Source of the DNA: Owenia fusiformis
Taxonomy: Eukaryota; Annelida; Polychaeta; Sabellida; Oweniidae
NCBI GenBank assembly: GCA_903813345.2
Contig: CAIIXF020000006.1
Coordinates: 34,449,524-34,513,523, forward strand
DNA: 64,000 nucleotides
Direction: 5' to 3'
The notes under the pieces are model-generated. The model saw only the letters and a list, made by a program, of their open reading frames with translations. It did no database searches and was not told where the DNA came from. Positions 59,401 to 64,000 of the stretch are shown here, in pieces; within the stretch, counting starts at the first letter, position 1; every line of letters starts with the position of its first letter. The translations under genes were made by a program, and so were the position numbers.

Positions 59401-61140
59401 TTGCTCAAAAGTGAAAGATGGCTAAAATGACAGAAAATAAAAAAACGTCGCCAATTATTTGTAACAAAATTATTTCATACAACTACTCTTTACAGTGACA
59501 TGGCTTTTTGCAATGCAGGACACCTGAAATTTTTTGAAAAGCTAGGAAGTGGGCCAAAATTGAATTTCGCGAGACAAAAATGGTAACCATTTTGAAAATA
59601 GGCAAGCTTTTGAACCAGGAGTCATAGGGGAGTTTTTTGTATTGAAGTTGAACAAAAATGACTTGAAACTAGAATCCTATCGACAGAGGTTTTAAGGCAA
59701 ATGGTCCAAAAGAGGATTTCGCGAGACAGATGGACAAATCAATGTTAACTAAAATGGCTGAAAATAAAAAAATTGATATAATATTTTGTCGATTTTTTGT
59801 AACAAAATTATTTCATACAACTACTCTTTACATACAGTGGCATGGCTTTTTACAATGCAGGACAGCTGAAATTATTTGTAAAGCTAGGAAATGGGCCAAA
59901 AGTGAATTTCGCGAGACAAGAATGGCGACTATTTTGAAAATAGGCGAGCTTTTGAACCAAGAGTCATAGGAGAGTTTTTTGTATTGATGTTGAACAAAAT
60001 TAACTGAAAACGGAAATCCTATCCTAAGGCAAATGGTCCAAAAGTTGATTTTGCGATGTTGATGTTGATGTTAACTAAAATGGCTGAAAAAAAATGGATA
60101 TAATCTTTTGCTGATTTTTCGTAACAAAATTATTTGATACATCTACTCTTTACATTGACATGGATTTTTACAATGTAGGACACTTGAATTTATTTGTAAA
60201 GCTAGGAAATGGGTCAAAAGTGAATTTCACGAGACAAAAATGGCGGCCATTTTGAAAATAGGCGAGCTTTTGAACCAGGAGTCATAGGGGAGTTTTTTGT
60301 ATTGATGTTGAACAGAAATAACTTAAAACAGGAATCCTATCGACAGAGGTTTTAAAACGTGCCACTGTTGTTGACGGAAAAGTGGATTTCGCGAGTCAGA
60401 TGGACAAATCAATGTTAAATAAAATGGCTGAAAATAAAAAAATTGAGATAATTTTTTGCTGAATTTTTGTAACAAAATTATTTCATATATCTACTCTTTA
60501 CATTGACATGGATTTTTACAATGTAGGACACTTGAATTTATTTGTAAAGCTAGGAAATGGGTCAAAAGTGAATTTCACGAGACAAAAATGGCGGCCATTT
60601 TGAAAATAGGCGAGCTTTTGAACCAGGAGTCATAGGGGAGTTTTTTGTATTGATGTTGAACAGAAATAACTTAAAACAGGAATCCTATCGACAGAGGTTT
60701 TAAAACGTGCCACTGTTGTTGACGGAAAAGTGGATTTCGCGAGTCAGATGGACAAATCAATGTTAAATAAAATGGCTGAAAATAAAAAAATGGAGATAAT
60801 TTTTTGCTGATTTTTTGTAACAAAATTATTTCATATATCTACTCTTTACATTGACATGGATTTTTACAATGTAGGACACCTGAAATTATTTGTAAAGCTA
60901 GGAAATGGGGCAAAACTAATTTCGTGAGACAAAAATGGCGGCCATTTTGAAAATAGGCGAGCTTTTGAACCAGGAGTCATAGGGGAGTTTAGTTTTCTGT
61001 ATTGATGTTGAACAGAAATAACTTAAAACAGGAATCCTATCGACAGAGGTTTTAAAACGTGCCACTATTGTTGACGGACGGACGGACAGACGGACAGACA
61101 GACGGACAAGTGAGTGATTGCAAAAGCTCACCATGTGAGC
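59401..61140. repeat. Five tandem units of about 348 bp ending in a GACG repeat
   Basis: The landmark GTAACAAAATTATTTCATAC (or a close variant) starts units near 59461, 59799, 60121, 60469 and 60817, giving spacings of 338, 322, 348 and 348. Each unit carries GGCGGCCATTTTGAAAATAG (or a variant) and GAACCAGGAGTCATAGG. The units at 60121 and 60469 are nearly identical. The last unit runs into a GACGGACAGACG microsatellite (61074-61112) and GCTCACCATGTGAGCT. Minus-strand frames reading SVRLSVRPS are repeat artefacts. Confidence 0.92.
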
Positions 61141-63698
61141 TAAAAAAAATGACAAGGCCTAATTCATGGTTGGCTTTGCCCATGGAATGGAAAACATGCA
61201 CCAATCACCAAACAACGCATTCTGGAAAGGTTCAATAATTAACAGGGAGTTAAAGCTTGCATATAAAATCGAAACGCTAACCTACCACGTATGACCAATC
61301 GCCAATACAAATGCATCGCTTTAATATTTTCCGTTCATGTTTAGGTTGTGAAAAACATTGCAAGCTTAAACCCTGCTATGTACAATAAAACATGTATATC
61401 TGAACACTTCTCTACTCTGAATATATACCTGTACCTTTCACTACCATACGGATAGACTTTCCTGTTAACACCTGCCAATCCGAACACTTTGACCGGTCCC
61501 AGTGGCATTCAATTAATTAGAGTTTAGAGGGTGGAGTGTACGTACCTTTGCCATTTTTCTATATTTATACATGACTGCAAACTCTAACAAATATCAAAAA
61601 TATTCCTCTGGCCCGAACCCGAAATATTTTCTTTATTTTACCAATCACGGATTCAAACTTCCCAGCATAATTAACATACTCAATGTAGACACATATTGAA
61701 TCTGATTTATAGGTTCATTAGGAACCTGACAACGCATAAGAATATATAAGAACCCTGGACAAGAACTCAGGTGGCGTTATTATATACGAATCCCATGTAG
61801 GCGATACGTTATAAATGATCAGGTTGTGAAAATACAGGGTGAACCCAAAAATCACATGCTACTCTGTCTTTCTGTATGAAAGACATTGTCGCAAACCGCA
61901 CAGAGTTCAAGTCAATAGAGCAAATCAAGAATAGAGCAAGCCAAGAATACTCAAGTTAATAGATCAGGCCAAAAATACTCTAGTCAATAGAGCAAGCCAA
62001 GAAAAGTCAAGTCAACAAAACTGTGGTTATCAAGAACTCCTCGGGGAATTCGAAATATGTCTAGTTTGTAAACACTGCACTGCAGCTTACTTGGAACATT
62101 GCACCTTTAACAAAAATGGTTGTCAGATGCGACAATAGGCCTGCACTTACCAACAAGACCCTGAATTACAAGGGACTATTGAAGAAATCGTTGTGCAGCA
62201 CAACATAAGTTCCTTCTTAAGTTAATAGAGAGATTTTGCAATTCACTTATGTTTATTATTTCCGTAAAATGATTAACATGAAGCGTTTTGATTAAATGAA
62301 TTAAACCCAATACTCAAAGCATTGTTTGCTGAATCATACCATGAAGATGTTGTTTCCAAACCTTTGCACGACCGTGCAGCGGGAATGCAAAGTTAGGAAA
62401 CAACGCCTGGGTGCAACGGTCAAGTTGGCAAGTCATCAAATCCAATGTGAAAAATCATTAATCACCATGACAACTGTTTAACTGTTTAAAGCGACCTTGC
62501 ATGTACTATTGATATTTCACACACCGTTCATTATGTGAATACTCTGTTCGGATTGGCTGGAATCGGACACTACTTGCCTTGCTATGTGTGAATACGTCAT
62601 CACGAATTGCGCGGCTAGAACAATTGATTTATTGGTCTTTATTGGAGTATGTTTGACCACTAAAATTCTTAAATGCAAATAGTTGTGTTTCTTGTCTGTT
62701 TATCATATTAGAATCGTAACAAAGACCGAGATTTTATGATTTATGTCAAATATATGACCTCAAATCTTATTCTGGCCATTGCCAAAGACCTCAATCGCTA
62801 CGCGATTTCGGTCTTTTAACAATGAACAGAATAAAATCTTTGTTCATAGTATTACGCCATAAATCATAAAATCTCGGTCTTTATTCCTTAAATAATAAAC
62901 ATCCTGTAAATAAATCTGTTGGAAAAAGAATTTTTTGAGAGACGCGATAAAAAATTTCTGTAGAGGCTACTTGGATCTGCTAAAAGGCATGGCTGCGCAA
63001 AGTAATTGAAAATTCATTTTCTTCACAAATGATTCGTTATTGTTTCATCGGATAACAATCTATTCCACTCCCTCGGCGGCGACTATTGATTCTGCGGAAC
63101 AGACAATATGTCATAGGGCCTTCTGGGGTCTAATTAGGATTTTGCAATGTCCCGAAGTGTTGATCATGAGAGGCAAATCTGTATAAATGTCAAAGTATGA
63201 ATTAGAGACTTCTTCAGATAACAAGGGACAAGAATTTTCATTTAATTGGTAATCTCAACTACTGGAATGGTTCCCTTCACACGTACAAATGTAAGTGTGA
63301 GTTGCAAATTGTAGTAAACAAAAAGCATTTGTAAAATAGGATTAAACCGTTCACTGTGCTTACAGATCAACTATTAATGAATTTGTAAAGATAATAGAAA
63401 AACGTGAATCTTTCGTAACAGATATAATACAAAACTACTGACATATAAACATCATTCTGTTTGCAGTATGATGGATACAAAGAGCCTCGTTTAATATACG
63501 ATCGCCCGTATATTCAACTAAATGGAATCAATTATCGAGATAATCAAAACACAGGAAATAAGATCAAGTGCGCTTACATCAATATATAAATACTTATGTA
63601 ACTCATCCAGGATGCATCTGTTCACATATGGACGATACATACACACCTAGGAATAAATATTTGAAATAAGATTCATCATTGTCATTACTTATATGCAG
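61141..63698. other. Upstream region of the edge gene; small repeats and a cysteine-rich frame
   Basis: This includes a loose tandem repeat of TCAATAGAGCAAGCCAAGAA words (61908-62020). A frame of about 45 codons at about 62005-62141 contains CLVCKHC followed by two further cysteines before a stop; it is too short to call. A hairpin at 62717-62885 is listed separately. The promoter of the edge gene may lie near the right side. Confidence 0.4.
62717..62885. repeat. Hairpin element AAAGACCGAGATTTTATGAT
   Basis: AAAGACCGAGATTTTATGAT near 62719 is exactly mirrored at about 62862-62882. The interior has further nested inverse words (AGACCTCAATCG/CGATTTCGGTCT). Probably a MITE. Confidence 0.8.
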
Positions 63699-63718
63699 GT
63701 GTATATATTAAAGGTATA

Positions 63719-64000
63719 ATGGACACGAATGAGACGCTCAACCCTCTGTTTAATTCGACAAAAAACGACCAGGCGGACGCGACACCCCCTTGGAACTACG
63801 TTTTGCCTTTTATAGGCGTGATTTCTACTATATGCGTCGGGGTGATGGTAACAATGTTCTATCTCAATTTTAGAAAGCCTGAGAAAACAGACATTGAGTC
63901 ACATGAGTCTGAGGGAGAAGACGTCGAAGACCATGTCCACTTTGACGATAGCGAATCGGATGACAGCAGTCATGAAACCCAACATCTAGCCTCGACTAGT
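63719..64000 (+). CDS. Small single-pass membrane protein, 5' part (runs off the window)
   Basis: Ninety-four codons are open to the last base of the window. The start is the ATG at 63719, about 20 nt inside an exon with acceptor ATATGCAG at 63691-63698. The N-terminal 25 residues are polar, with two N-glycosylation sequons (NET at 4-6, NST at 12-14). One hydrophobic helix follows (about 27-49), then FRKPEK as a positive stop-transfer and a strongly acidic, serine-rich tail (57-90) with many casein-kinase-2-like sites. There is no cleavable signal peptide, so an N-out/C-in single-span protein is likely. The layout resembles KCNE-type potassium-channel accessory subunits, but length and architecture alone do not establish this. 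Confidence 0.65.
   Translation, partial: MDTNETLNPLFNSTKNDQADATPPWNYVLPFIGVISTICVGVMVTMFYLNFRKPEKTDIESHESEGEDVEDHVHFDDSESDDSSHETQHLASTS

Noticed and set aside
60916-61155. Minus-strand frame with SVRLSVRPS
   Set aside because: It is the translation of the GACG microsatellite and tandem unit, a known kind of repeat artefact.

Overview
The window is AT-rich animal DNA. The genes have introns with GT-AG borders, they are split by kilobase-scale introns, and most of the sequence is repeats and small DNA transposons. There is no sign of bacterial, organellar or viral gene organisation. The diagnostic proteins are metazoan: hyaluronan-synthase-type glycosyltransferases and the transcription repressor DR1/NC2-beta. 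The dispersed repeats resemble ones I associate with molluscs and other marine invertebrates: a tandem block ending in GACG repeats, AAGGTC-rich arrays, and GCCCGTAGCC-ended elements. A lophotrochozoan such as a bivalve or gastropod is my best guess, but a hemichordate or another marine invertebrate cannot be excluded.

Five genes can be supported. Two tandem paralogues of a hyaluronan-synthase-like enzyme lie on the minus strand, copy A at 3422-6304 (574 aa) and copy B at 23315-26442 (583 aa). They share the same three-coding-exon structure and the same intron phases. DR1 (169 aa, three coding exons) is on the minus strand at 35560-37691. A three-exon gene on the plus strand, 41759-53590, encodes a 946-residue protein with coiled coils and a diverged VPS9-like C-terminus. 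At the right edge, 63719 to the window end, is the 5' part of a gene for a small single-pass membrane protein with an acidic tail.

The rest is dominated by inverted-repeat (foldback) elements. I count more than a dozen hairpin-forming elements from about 100 bp to 4 kb. Many are nested inside one another, and several lie within a few tens of bases of splice sites. TA target duplications mark Tc1/mariner-type elements at 8150-8668, 29017-29580 (with a transposase fragment), 17204-17345 and 56983-58080 (a dead mariner with TIRs of about 200 bp). A 142-bp hairpin element has both its filled and its almost-empty site in this window. Tandem arrays include a 78-bp higher-order minisatellite (18960-20410) and a block of about 348-bp units (59401-61140).

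Layout: 1-7 kb HAS-like A; 7-23 kb repeats and foldbacks; 23-26.5 kb HAS-like B; 27-35 kb transposon relics and a large foldback; 35.5-37.8 kb DR1; 38-41 kb nested foldbacks; 41.7-53.6 kb the VPS9-like gene; 53.8-61.1 kb repeats including the mariner; 63.7 kb to the end the membrane-protein gene. The two HAS-like genes are related by duplication. Nothing suggests that the other genes work together with them or with each other.
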